Shown piece by piece: positions 37,963-46,279 of a stretch of DNA of 64,000 nt; positions within the stretch are counted from its first letter, which is position 1, and each line of letters starts with the position of its first letter. The notes under the pieces are model-generated. The model saw only the letters and a list, made by a program, of their open reading frames with translations, did no database searches and was not told where the DNA came from. Source of the stretch: Rhodobacterales bacterium (GTDB lineage: Bacteria; Pseudomonadota; Alphaproteobacteria; Rhodobacterales; Rhodobacteraceae); NCBI GenBank assembly GCA_025362795.1, contig JANYFE010000078.1:1-64000 (forward strand). The letters run 5' to 3'. Made by a program: the position numbers and the translations under genes.

Positions 37963-39561
37963 TCAAGCCCCGGGCACGAAACGCGGCAGCGGCACCACCA
38001 CGGCACGCATGGCATCCTTCAGCCGCGCTTCCGCTGTGGCGTCACTTTCGCCTTTGGCTATCGGTGTGATCAGGCGCACCAATGCCCCGTCACTTCGGCC
38101 GGTTTTCACCTTGCTCAGCGTCATCACCACTTTGGCGTAGTACGACGAAGCCGTCTGCACGCCCTGCTGATCGTACCAGTAATAGACCACCATCCGCTCA
38201 AGCCCCTTCTGGATGATGACCCGGTTCAGCGTGAATGGGGCACCCGGGGTGTCGGCCGGCGCGTCAATCGGCTCCAGAGACGAGATTTCCCAGCCTGCAG
38301 ACGGCAAGCAGATGGTCGGCGAATGGGTGCCGCCATCCATCTGATCGCGGTACCAGGCAATGAACAGATCGACGCCCTGCGCCGCACCCGGCTTGGTCAG
38401 GGTGACAGAGTGGTAGTCATCCGCCGCCAGAACTTTGGCCACCTTCGGGTCCAGCCGGAACGGGGCAGTCGAAGTCCAATCGCCCAGTTGCGCCGGAAAG
38501 GCAAAAAAGGACTCACGCTCCACCGATGCCATCTGTCGCGCGGGGATCACCTGCCAGGCCAACGCACCCATTGCCATCAGCGCTGTCACCCCGATCAAAG
38601 CCCGCGACGGCTCGATCAGACGCAGGCGGGCCAGTTGCGGCCCCAGCCCGTCAAAGTCCAGGTCAAGTGCGGCGGCCAGACTCATCTTCTTGGGATTGAG
38701 GAAAAGCATGAATCGCGCCAACCCGAACAGGATCAGAACGCAGGCAACAAAGATCACCCAACCTTCCATAAGATGGGTCAGACCTTCGACAAATTCGACG
38801 CCATACCGGTCGACCACCGCACCCGCGATGGCGATCCGCACAGAGTTCATAAAGACGGTGATCGGCGCGGCGGACACCAGAAGCACGGCCTTGTGCCATA
38901 AAGGGCCTTTATACAGCACCGAGAAGATGTAGGAAAATGACAGGATGGGGAACAGATAGCGCAGCCCGGAACAGGCCTCGGCCACATGCAGTTTGTAGAC
39001 GCCCAGATCAATGATGTTGCCGTCCAGAAAGACCGGCACATTCAGCAGGTCAAGAAAGTACACGCCCAGATGCGAAGAGACGCCCTGCAGATAGGTCGAC
39101 AGCCCATAGTACAACACGCTTGGCAGCGGCAGCATATAGACAAGGTGCAAGACCGGCGGCCAGAACTGCTTGCCCTGCTTCCAGCCAAAGCTCAGTAAAA
39201 TCAATCCCCCGATCCACAGGATCATCGCGTAAGCCGCGAAGTCCGAAATCTGGATCAACCGCCCGACACCGCCCAGAACCACCGCAGCAAAAATGACCGC
39301 CACGCCCGCGCCCCGGTCTGTCACCGGGCCCAGCAGCACCGGAACCCGCTTCAGATGGCGCAAGAACAGGAACGTCGACAGGATCGGGATCAGCGGGCCA
39401 TGACTGTATTCTGGCAACTGCCAGGCCGAAAGCAGCGCGGCAACGCCGGTCTGTAAATAGACCCCCGCCGACAACACCGCGATAACCAGCAGCACCACGC
39501 CCCAAGTCTGCGTGGTGCCCCGGTAGGACGCAGGCTGAACCATCGAATCCGCAACCGACAT
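37963..39561 (-). CDS. xrtD: Exosortase with C-terminal EpsI domain (XrtD type, VPLPA-CTERM)
   Basis: A 532-aa inner-membrane protease/transpeptidase-like enzyme. The N-terminal part (1-290) has about eight helices and the catalytic triad Cys-Arg-His: C197 in VAEACSGLRYLFP, R242 in NSVRIAIAG and H263 in LTHLMEGW. Residues about 335-520 form a periplasmic EpsI-like domain with HSPTICLPSAGWEI (C418). Exosortases cut and reattach proteins bearing CTERM tails; two such proteins with VPxPA motifs are in this window (24443 and 55048). The xrtD name rests on that pairing and on the fused architecture. A sulfotransferase gene follows at 4 nt. Confidence 0.9.
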   Translation of the reverse strand: MSVADSMVQPASYRGTTQTWGVVLLVIAVLSAGVYLQTGVAALLSAWQLPEYSHGPLIPILSTFLFLRHLKRVPVLLGPVTDRGAGVAVIFAAVVLGGVGRLIQISDFAAYAMILWIGGLILLSFGWKQGKQFWPPVLHLVYMLPLPSVLYYGLSTYLQGVSSHLGVYFLDLLNVPVFLDGNIIDLGVYKLHVAEACSGLRYLFPILSFSYIFSVLYKGPLWHKAVLLVSAAPITVFMNSVRIAIAGAVVDRYGVEFVEGLTHLMEGWVIFVACVLILFGLARFMLFLNPKKMSLAAALDLDFDGLGPQLARLRLIEPSRALIGVTALMAMGALAWQVIPARQMASVERESFFAFPAQLGDWTSTAPFRLDPKVAKVLAADDYHSVTLTKPGAAQGVDLFIAWYRDQMDGGTHSPTICLPSAGWEISSLEPIDAPADTPGAPFTLNRVIIQKGLERMVVYYWYDQQGVQTASSYYAKVVMTLSKVKTGRSDGALVRLITPIAKGESDATAEARLKDAMRAVVVPLPRFVPGA

Positions 39562-39872
39562 ATGAAACTTTCCGCTTTATAAAGTATGAACTGATTCCGA
39601 CGATGCGCTCGCAAAACTGTGGCGCAGAGTAACCCAACACCCAGCATCGCGCAATTGTGCCGATACACACATCTCGGCGGATGCGGGCACTCACGCAAAG
39701 AAAACCGTGCCTTTCCCGCTAAAACTGCGTTGCCCCGGCGGTTTTGGAAACACTCTGTCATCAAAACGCAGCACAACGGGGCGGGCGACCGGCCCACTGG
39801 ATGCGGTAGACAAGGGTCCGGCTTTGTTGTTCCTTGCAGGGTGTTGACCATTTCCAGCAAGAAAGCGCCCGG
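39562..39872. other. 311-bp divergent intergenic region
   Basis: It separates the exosortase gene (-) from the GT61 gene (+), so it should carry both promoters. I see no clear -35/-10 pair, no long palindrome and no convincing small gene. Confidence 0.5.
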
Positions 39873-40895
39873 ATGGATATGTCGGAAAAGGTCATTACCC
39901 TCGATTCGTGGCAAAGCGGCCCGGCCCGTCTGATCACTGCGCCCAGCTATCTGATCGACCGGTTTGTCCCCGCCTGCGAGATCATTCACTTGCCGCCCAA
40001 AGCCGTTGGCGGCGGCGAGGTTGCCCTGCGGATTGGCCCTGTTCTGGCCGAACCCCCGAAGACCGCCGGTCTGCTGCCGCGCGTGGCACAGGCGTTCAGG
40101 GGCAGGCAGGCGCCGCAAACCCACTCCGGTATCCTGATGGATTTCCGCGCCTGGTCGCCGGGTAACTGGGCGCACTTTCTGAACAACCACATTCCGCTGC
40201 TGGTCTTTGCCTGCGACACCCTGAACGTCGCGGTGCAAGACTGTGTAATGGTCCTGCCCGCCGACACGCCGCGCTATATCCGCGAGGTCGCCGTGCTGTT
40301 CGGCTTGGCAATCACCTGCACCAATGCCCCCCTCAGCGGCACCGGACTGCACTATCGGCTAAGCGGCTGGCCCGCCATTCGTGCAGTGCGCGCCCGCTGG
40401 GTGCAGACCGCCTATCTGCAAACCCGCACCGCTGGTTTTGCCGCCAGCCGTCCCATCCCCGCCAAGGTTTTTCTGTCGCGCCGCAAGACCCGGCACCTTG
40501 AAAACGCCACCGAGGTCGAAGCCTTTCTGGCCAGCCGCGGCTATGCCACCCTGTGCCCCGAGGATCTTTCCCCCGCCGATCAGTTCCGTCTGTTTGAACA
40601 GGCCGAAAGCATCGTGGCGATCCACGGTGCCGGCCTTGCGCCCTTGCTCTACCGTTCGCCAAACTCGGCGTTGCGGCAGCTGATCGAAATCCTGCCATGC
40701 GGTCACATGACGGATGTTTACCGGATGATGGCGGAACAGGTCGGTTGCAGCTGGATCGGTTTGCGTGGCCGGATCAAGCCCGAACATGTTCTGCCCGCCT
40801 ATGATTTTGACCGCCCGTTCCAGCGCTTTTCGCTCAGCGCCTTTTCGGTGGACATCCGTTCTCTGGCGCTTGCCCTAGACATGGCCGGGCCTTGA
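39873..40895 (+). CDS. Glycosyltransferase family 61 (DUF563)
   Basis: A 340-aa enzyme. The C-terminal half carries the family marks: VFLSRRKTRHLENATEVEAF, then EQAESIVAIHGAGLAPLLY, where HGAGL is the conserved donor-binding motif. The N-terminal part includes DFRAWSPGNWAHFLNNHIPLL, also typical. No transmembrane segment is apparent. The start may be either of two nearby ATG codons (39873 or 39879), both with weak ribosome-binding sites. It heads a row of five plus-strand genes, the rest sulfotransferase-like. Confidence 0.87.
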   Translation: MDMSEKVITLDSWQSGPARLITAPSYLIDRFVPACEIIHLPPKAVGGGEVALRIGPVLAEPPKTAGLLPRVAQAFRGRQAPQTHSGILMDFRAWSPGNWAHFLNNHIPLLVFACDTLNVAVQDCVMVLPADTPRYIREVAVLFGLAITCTNAPLSGTGLHYRLSGWPAIRAVRARWVQTAYLQTRTAGFAASRPIPAKVFLSRRKTRHLENATEVEAFLASRGYATLCPEDLSPADQFRLFEQAESIVAIHGAGLAPLLYRSPNSALRQLIEILPCGHMTDVYRMMAEQVGCSWIGLRGRIKPEHVLPAYDFDRPFQRFSLSAFSVDIRSLALALDMAGP

Positions 40896-40989
40896 GGCAG
40901 GCGTGTTTTGGCCCCTGAAAACCCCGTCCTTGTTGACAAGCATAGGGTTCACGTCGAGGTTATTGTTCTGTGTTAAGGATATTTTGCGA

Positions 40990-41691
40990 ATGAGTTTGGT
41001 CAATTTCATCGGATCACGGATCATTACCGCCGAAGCGGCCCGCATCTCGGCGCCTCCGGGCACGATCATCCGGGGGGGCTATCGCAACATCGTTCTTGCC
41101 ACACCCATGCGCAGCGGAACGCATATCGCGATGGATCTGATCATGAACAATCTGCCGCGTTACCGGCGGCGCCCGCTTTACATCAACCTCGACACCTTGC
41201 TTTTGCGCGACCTTGCCCGTGACACCCTGTATGATGCGGCGGGTTATGTCGTGAAAACCCACTTCCCTTCCGGCCGGGTGCGCAACTTCCGGCCTCAGAT
41301 CGAGCGGCTCGCACGGCAAAGCCTTGTCGTGATTGTTCATCGCCCCACCGCTGAAATCCGCGCGTCGCTGCAACGCTGGGTCGATGCCGGGCCCGATCTG
41401 CCGCGCATCAGAAAGCAGCTTGCCAATCTGGAGTCGGAGCTCGCCGAGTTTCACACCTTCTGGCAGGCCTTTTCGCCCTATAATGTCACATTCCGCGATC
41501 TGTTCGATGCAGAGCGCTGTCAGGTCATCGTTTCCGACATCGCCCGCCTGACCGACCATCCCGACACCTATTGCAAGACGCCACTGGTGCCGGTTTCAAA
41601 GCCGATGCTCGTCTATCTGAATAAGGCCCTGACCCGAACGCTGGGACGCCACGCTCCGCGCATCGACACCACGATCCGCTCGTTGCGCTAG
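40990..41691 (+). CDS. P-loop sulfotransferase-like protein
   Basis: A 233-aa protein. The P-loop is ATPMRSGTHIAMDLIMN (about 37-53), with SGTH in place of SGTT/S; the 3'-phosphate-binding part is VVIVHRPTAEIRASLQRW. It is shorter than most sulfotransferases and ends shortly after the substrate region. AAGGA lies 10 nt before ATG 40990. It is one of four consecutive sulfotransferase-like genes, each of a different subfamily. Confidence 0.72.
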   Translation: MSLVNFIGSRIITAEAARISAPPGTIIRGGYRNIVLATPMRSGTHIAMDLIMNNLPRYRRRPLYINLDTLLLRDLARDTLYDAAGYVVKTHFPSGRVRNFRPQIERLARQSLVVIVHRPTAEIRASLQRWVDAGPDLPRIRKQLANLESELAEFHTFWQAFSPYNVTFRDLFDAERCQVIVSDIARLTDHPDTYCKTPLVPVSKPMLVYLNKALTRTLGRHAPRIDTTIRSLR

Positions 41692-41768
41692 CGGCCTGTG
41701 CCGGTTCGCGATCCCGCTTCCGATATTGGTCGCAGTATGGCATCAGCCCAGTAACAAAAGGATCGGCC

Positions 41769-42650
41769 ATGTCGGACCCCAGACACATTTTCACTGTGAT
41801 CGGATTGCAGCGGTCCGGCAACCATGCCGTGATCGACTGGATCGGTTCGCTGTATCCGTCCTTTGCCTTTTACAACAACAACCCCCACGACCTTTTCGCG
41901 GATGTCGACGGGTTGAAAACCCTGATTGCGTCGCGCCCCGAGCCCTGCATCGTCTTTTCGTTCGAGGATTCGCCGGGCAAGACCCCCGATGCCACCCAGC
42001 CGCTGGTTGCGTCCGTCACGTCGTTTCCCGCCGATCGCTTTGCGGATTTTGACTGCCTGACGCTGTTCATCCTGCGCGATCCTTACAATCACTGGGCAAG
42101 TCGCGTGGTCGGCCACAGCTCCGCGACCGAACGGGGCACCGGGTTGACCAGCGATCCAAGCTGGGACCATTTTCGCAGGAACTGGCTGGCCTTCGCAGAC
42201 CTGCGTTCACAGCGGCCCGATGATTTCATCTTGTTCAACGATTGGTTCCGCCGCGCGGATTACCGCCGCGACATCTGCCGTCGCCTTGGCGGAACTTATT
42301 GCGAAACGACGCTGAACCAGATTCCCACGGCAGGCGGCGGCAGTTCGTTTGATGCCACCCCGCGCAAAAGCTATGGCGTGATGTTGCGGAACTGGCGGCA
42401 CTATGTATCGGCCGGCTTCTTGACCAAGCTGATGCGCAAACCAACTTATTATCTGCGCCGCGTCCTGTCGCGGCCCCAACTGGGCAGTCAGCTCAAGGTC
42501 GATCAACGCTGGCAAGCCATCAGCGCACAGCCAGAGGCCCAGGCGTTGTTTTCCGACGCGGCAATCCGGGCGCAGGCACAAGGTCTGTTTGACGCGTCCA
42601 TATTGCCGCCACAGCCCGCTCTGGCCGTCATCGCGAAGTCCGGGACCTGA
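41769..42650 (+). CDS. P-loop sulfotransferase-like protein
   Basis: A 293-aa protein. The P-loop is FTVIGLQRSGNHAVIDW (about 8-24), with SGNH, and the second motif is LTLFILRDPYNHWASRV. These match the 5' and 3' nucleotide-binding motifs of sulfotransferases. AAAAGGA precedes ATG 41769. It lies 77 bp after the previous sulfotransferase-like gene. Function on a polysaccharide acceptor is inference. Confidence 0.72.
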   Translation: MSDPRHIFTVIGLQRSGNHAVIDWIGSLYPSFAFYNNNPHDLFADVDGLKTLIASRPEPCIVFSFEDSPGKTPDATQPLVASVTSFPADRFADFDCLTLFILRDPYNHWASRVVGHSSATERGTGLTSDPSWDHFRRNWLAFADLRSQRPDDFILFNDWFRRADYRRDICRRLGGTYCETTLNQIPTAGGGSSFDATPRKSYGVMLRNWRHYVSAGFLTKLMRKPTYYLRRVLSRPQLGSQLKVDQRWQAISAQPEAQALFSDAAIRAQAQGLFDASILPPQPALAVIAKSGT

Positions 42651-42843
42651 ATTCGCTGCTTGCGACCCGTTGCACCGCGCGCCGGCTCTGATGACGTGAC
42701 CGCAATTAACTCTGGGCTGTATGCCCATGGAACTACCGCCCTAAGCTGCAATTCGCGTTTTTACAGTTGCTGGTTGCCACATCTGGGGAATCTGGCTACC
42801 GTTGCGCGGGGTTTCTGGGGCGAGCACTACGAAAGGCAACGCC

Positions 42844-43536
42844 GTGATAATCTCGCATTCCCATCGCTTTATCTTTTTGAAAACCAACAAGACCGCTGGC
42901 ACCTCGGTCGAAATTGCCTTGTCGAAGTTCTGTGATGACCGCGATGTTCTAACCCCTTTCAACGCCGCAGACGAGGATTTGCGTCAGGAACTTGGTGCCC
43001 GCCGCTCCCAGAATTATCAGGCAAGCCTGCGGGAATATTCCCCCGCCGACTGGGCCTCTCGTTTGTTGCGCGGTGAAAAAAGACTGCGGTTTTACAATCA
43101 CATACCAGCCGCTTTGGTGCAGTCGAGGGTGCCAAAAGACGTTTGGCTGAATTACTATAAATTCTGCATCGAACGCAATCCGTGGGACCGTGTCGTGTCC
43201 TCTTACTTCTGGCGCAACAAAACAGAGCCGCGCCCTTCCGTTTCCGAATGGCTTGACAGCGGCGGTCACAAAATTCTGAAACAGAATGGTCAGGACTTGT
43301 ATTGCATCGACGGCAAGATCGTAGTCGATCGCGTGCTGCGCTTTGAAAATCTGGCCGCAGAGTTGGACGAGGTTCGCCAAAGCCTTGCCTTGCAACAGCC
43401 CCTTGACCTGCCGCGCGCCAAGGGCGATTTCCGCAAAGACCGGCGGCACTACCGCGACATTCTGACTTCCGCCGAACGTGACCGGATCGCCCAGGATTTC
43501 GCCTTCGAGATCGCGACCTTTGGCTATGAATTCTGA
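42844..43536 (+). CDS. Sulfotransferase family 2-like protein
   Basis: A 230-aa protein beginning with the short P-loop HRFIFLKTNKTAGTSVEIAL, the arrangement seen in carbohydrate sulfotransferases (usually PKTGGTS). The 3'-phosphate motif is FCIERNPWDRVVSSYFW. The start is GTG at 42844, chosen because GAAAGG lies just upstream and because the P-loop is expected within 20 residues of the N-terminus in this group. About 190 bp separate it from the preceding gene. Confidence 0.8.
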   Translation: MIISHSHRFIFLKTNKTAGTSVEIALSKFCDDRDVLTPFNAADEDLRQELGARRSQNYQASLREYSPADWASRLLRGEKRLRFYNHIPAALVQSRVPKDVWLNYYKFCIERNPWDRVVSSYFWRNKTEPRPSVSEWLDSGGHKILKQNGQDLYCIDGKIVVDRVLRFENLAAELDEVRQSLALQQPLDLPRAKGDFRKDRRHYRDILTSAERDRIAQDFAFEIATFGYEF

Positions 43537-43619
43537 CCCTTGGCGTGGTCGCAGGCTTAGTGCTTGAGCGTCGCCACCAAAGCCTCTAGACCAATGCGGT
43601 GAACATTAGGACGGAGCCT

Positions 43620-44240
43620 ATGTTGAAGCAGCCCAAGGTATTCTGTATCGGATTTCACAAGACCGGAACCTCGTCCTTGCGGCGGGCGCTGCAAATGCTG
43701 GGATACACCGTCGCGGGCTTTGACCAGTTCCGCCACCTTGCCCAGAGACCCGGACTGACGCGGGCAGAGGTTGTTGCCCTGGCTACCACAACCGCGCGCG
43801 ATTTTGACGCTGTGCAGGATATGCCCTGGCCCGTGCTTTTTGCAGAACTGGATCAGGCATTTCCGGGCAGCAAGTTCATCCATGTCGTGCGCGAACCGAC
43901 CAGCTGGATCAAAAGTGCGGTTGGCGATTTTGGCAATCAGGGCAATGAACTGCGGCGTTTTGTTTATGGCAGCCCCGCGCCTGTCGGCCATGAACAGGCA
44001 TGGCTGGACCGCTACCACCAGCACAATGCCGATGTTGCGGCCTATTTCGCGGACCGTCCGCAGGATTTCCTGTCGCTGCGGCTGGAAAACGGCGGGGTCA
44101 GCTGGGCTGCGATCTGCCCGTTCCTTGGCGCCGCCATTCCCGACGCGCCGTGGCCCCACACCAACACCCGCCGCTCCAAGAAAACCCGGCAGTTCCTGAT
44201 GCGAATGGTGGGCTGGCTGCTGCCCGTCAAGCGGCGCTGA
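43620..44240 (+). CDS. Sulfotransferase-family protein
   Basis: A 206-aa protein with P-loop VFCIGFHKTGTSSLRRAL (about 6-23) and HVVREPTSWIKSAV as 3'-phosphate motif. FHKTGTSSL is frequent in the small bacterial sulfotransferase group. ATG 43620 follows AGGACGGAGCCT; an upstream in-frame start at 43599 lacks such a site. It ends 39 bp before the convergent end of the ABC flippase gene, without a clear terminator. Confidence 0.8.
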   Translation: MLKQPKVFCIGFHKTGTSSLRRALQMLGYTVAGFDQFRHLAQRPGLTRAEVVALATTTARDFDAVQDMPWPVLFAELDQAFPGSKFIHVVREPTSWIKSAVGDFGNQGNELRRFVYGSPAPVGHEQAWLDRYHQHNADVAAYFADRPQDFLSLRLENGGVSWAAICPFLGAAIPDAPWPHTNTRRSKKTRQFLMRMVGWLLPVKRR

Positions 44241-44279
44241 CAGCCGAAACCTGACCATCAGCCGCCCGCACTTCGCCAG

Positions 44280-46094
44280 TCAGATCATATCATTGCCGTC
44301 CACCAGACTGCGGAACTTTTCGTTGCTCTGGTACAGGTCGGCATAAGTCCCCAGACCAATCATCCGCCCGCGCTCCAGCACCAGGATCTGGTTGCAGTTG
44401 CGCACGGTGCTGATCCGATGCGCGATCAGCAGGATGGTCTTGCTGCCGCTCAGCGCGCCAATCGCCCGCACGACTTCCTGCTCGGTCAGATTGTCCAGCG
44501 CGCTCGTCGCCTCGTCAAACACGATGATCCCGGGATTGTTGTACAAGGCCCGCGCAATGCCGATCCGCTGGCGTTGCCCGCCTGACAGCCGCACACCACG
44601 CTCGCCGACCTTGGTGGCAAAGCCTTCCGCCATCTGGGTTTCGACGAAATCGAGGATTTGCGCCATCCGCGCAGCGTCACGAACCCGGTCGTGATCTATA
44701 TCGGCAGGCTTGACGCCCAGCGCGATGTTTTCCGCCACGCTGGCATCCAGCAGAAAAATATCCTGCGGCACATAGCCAAGATCGGCCTGCCAAGCCCGCA
44801 GGTTCTGCGGCGTGACCACGGTGCCATCCACCCGGATTTCGCCAGTGTCCGCGGCCAGCAGCCCCAGAAAAAGGTCAACCAGCGTGGTTTTGCCCGCGCC
44901 GGTGCTGCCGACGATCCCCAGCGTCGACCCCGCCGGTATGGTCAGGCTGATGTCGTGCAACGAGACAGCCTCGCTTTTGGGATAGCTGAAGCCAAGTCCG
45001 GCCAATTCGACTTCGCGGTGAAACGGCAGCGGTTCGACATGTCCTTCATGCAGCAAAGGCAGGGCGTCACGCGCTGCCAGATCTTCGGAAATACTGTCCA
45101 GCGCCGCCTCTCCAAAACGCAGCTGCGTCACCGATTGATAGATGCCCTGCACCGCGGGCAAGATGCGATAGCCCGAAAAGGCATAGAATCCCAACAACGG
45201 CAAAATCTGCGCCAAGGGACCGGTTGCACTGTCGCGGTACTTGACCATCAGCGCCAGCGTCAGAAGGATGACGCCGCCAAAGGCAATGGCCTCGATCGTA
45301 TAGCGCGGCACCATCGACAGGGTAGAGTTCATTGCCTGCAACTGCGAAAACCGCTTTGTCACGCTGCTGAACGCGTCGCGGTAATAGGCCTCTCGGCCCA
45401 GCAGCTTGATCGTCTTGATACCGCCCAGCGCTTCGGCGGTGATCCGATAACGCTCCTTGTTAGCCAGCACGCGCTCGCGCCCGGCCCGCGAGATATAACG
45501 CCGGATCACAAGGTAGATCCCGCCATAACTGACGACCAGAACCGCAATACCAATCAAGGCCACGCCGGGGTTCACGACTACAAGCAATGTCACCAGCACG
45601 ATCAACAGCGTGGTTTGTGCGAACAGGTTGGTGGCCGGTTGATAGACCTGCGTGACCAGCAACGATATTTCCGACAGCAGATCCTTCGCCATGTCGCCGG
45701 TGTGGCGGTTCAGATAAAAGGCATAAGGTTGCCGCAAATAGGTGTCCATCAACCGCGACGCGATGGAAAAGCTGCGCATCATGGTAAAGCGGTTGACCAG
45801 AAACAGCCCGACGGTGCGCACCGAAGCCGAGATGATCAGCAGCGCAAAAGAGGCGCTACCCAGAAAAATCAAAAAGCTTTCGGTCCCGCCGGACCCCAGA
45901 AAGCTGTAAATCCTGGCCAGAACCTGATTGCTCTGGATCAGACCCGGATTGGCCAAAACAGCCAGAAACGGCATGATAGAGACGGTTCCCAGCGTGTCGA
46001 ACAGTGCCATGACGGTCACGATCGCCAGAACCACCCAAGCCTGCCGCTGTTCGCGCGCGTCCAGCAGCCTGTAGGCTTTTAAAAGTTGCTTCAA
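44280..46094 (-). CDS. ABC transporter of the PglK/MsbA type (lipid-linked glycan flippase candidate)
   Basis: A 604-aa half-transporter: six transmembrane helices in the first about 330 residues, then an ATPase with Walker A GSTGAGKTT, signature LSGGQRQRIGIARAL, Walker B IIVFDEATSALD and the His switch LLIAHRIST. The layout and the N-terminus KQLLKAYRLLDAREQRQ resemble PglK, which flips lipid-linked oligosaccharides. No binding protein or second subunit is nearby, which suits such a flippase. There is no ATG at the N-terminus; TTG 46094 after GGGGGA is favoured over TTG 46118. Confidence 0.85.
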   Translation of the reverse strand: MKQLLKAYRLLDAREQRQAWVVLAIVTVMALFDTLGTVSIMPFLAVLANPGLIQSNQVLARIYSFLGSGGTESFLIFLGSASFALLIISASVRTVGLFLVNRFTMMRSFSIASRLMDTYLRQPYAFYLNRHTGDMAKDLLSEISLLVTQVYQPATNLFAQTTLLIVLVTLLVVVNPGVALIGIAVLVVSYGGIYLVIRRYISRAGRERVLANKERYRITAEALGGIKTIKLLGREAYYRDAFSSVTKRFSQLQAMNSTLSMVPRYTIEAIAFGGVILLTLALMVKYRDSATGPLAQILPLLGFYAFSGYRILPAVQGIYQSVTQLRFGEAALDSISEDLAARDALPLLHEGHVEPLPFHREVELAGLGFSYPKSEAVSLHDISLTIPAGSTLGIVGSTGAGKTTLVDLFLGLLAADTGEIRVDGTVVTPQNLRAWQADLGYVPQDIFLLDASVAENIALGVKPADIDHDRVRDAARMAQILDFVETQMAEGFATKVGERGVRLSGGQRQRIGIARALYNNPGIIVFDEATSALDNLTEQEVVRAIGALSGSKTILLIAHRISTVRNCNQILVLERGRMIGLGTYADLYQSNEKFRSLVDGNDMI

Positions 46095-46250
46095 ACTCTT
46101 CCCCCAAATGCTTTCCAAACGACGAGCCGCCTGAAGAGGACCAAACAGCTATCCGTTAACGCCTAAACACAAAAATCAGGCCACATGAAGACACAGTTAC
46201 ATGAGAAACCGATTTTCCCTGCCGTTCTCAAAAGGCATGCGCAAGCGCAA

Positions 46251-46273
46251 GCAGGCTGTTGTCGACAGCCTGC
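46251..46273 (-). terminator. Hairpin after the second GH-like gene
   Basis: GCAGGCTGT (46251-46259) pairs perfectly with ACAGCCTGC (46265-46273) with a 5-nt loop. It lies 7 bp past the stop at 46280 on the minus strand and separates this gene from the flippase gene. Confidence 0.65.
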
Positions 46274-46279
46274 ACAATC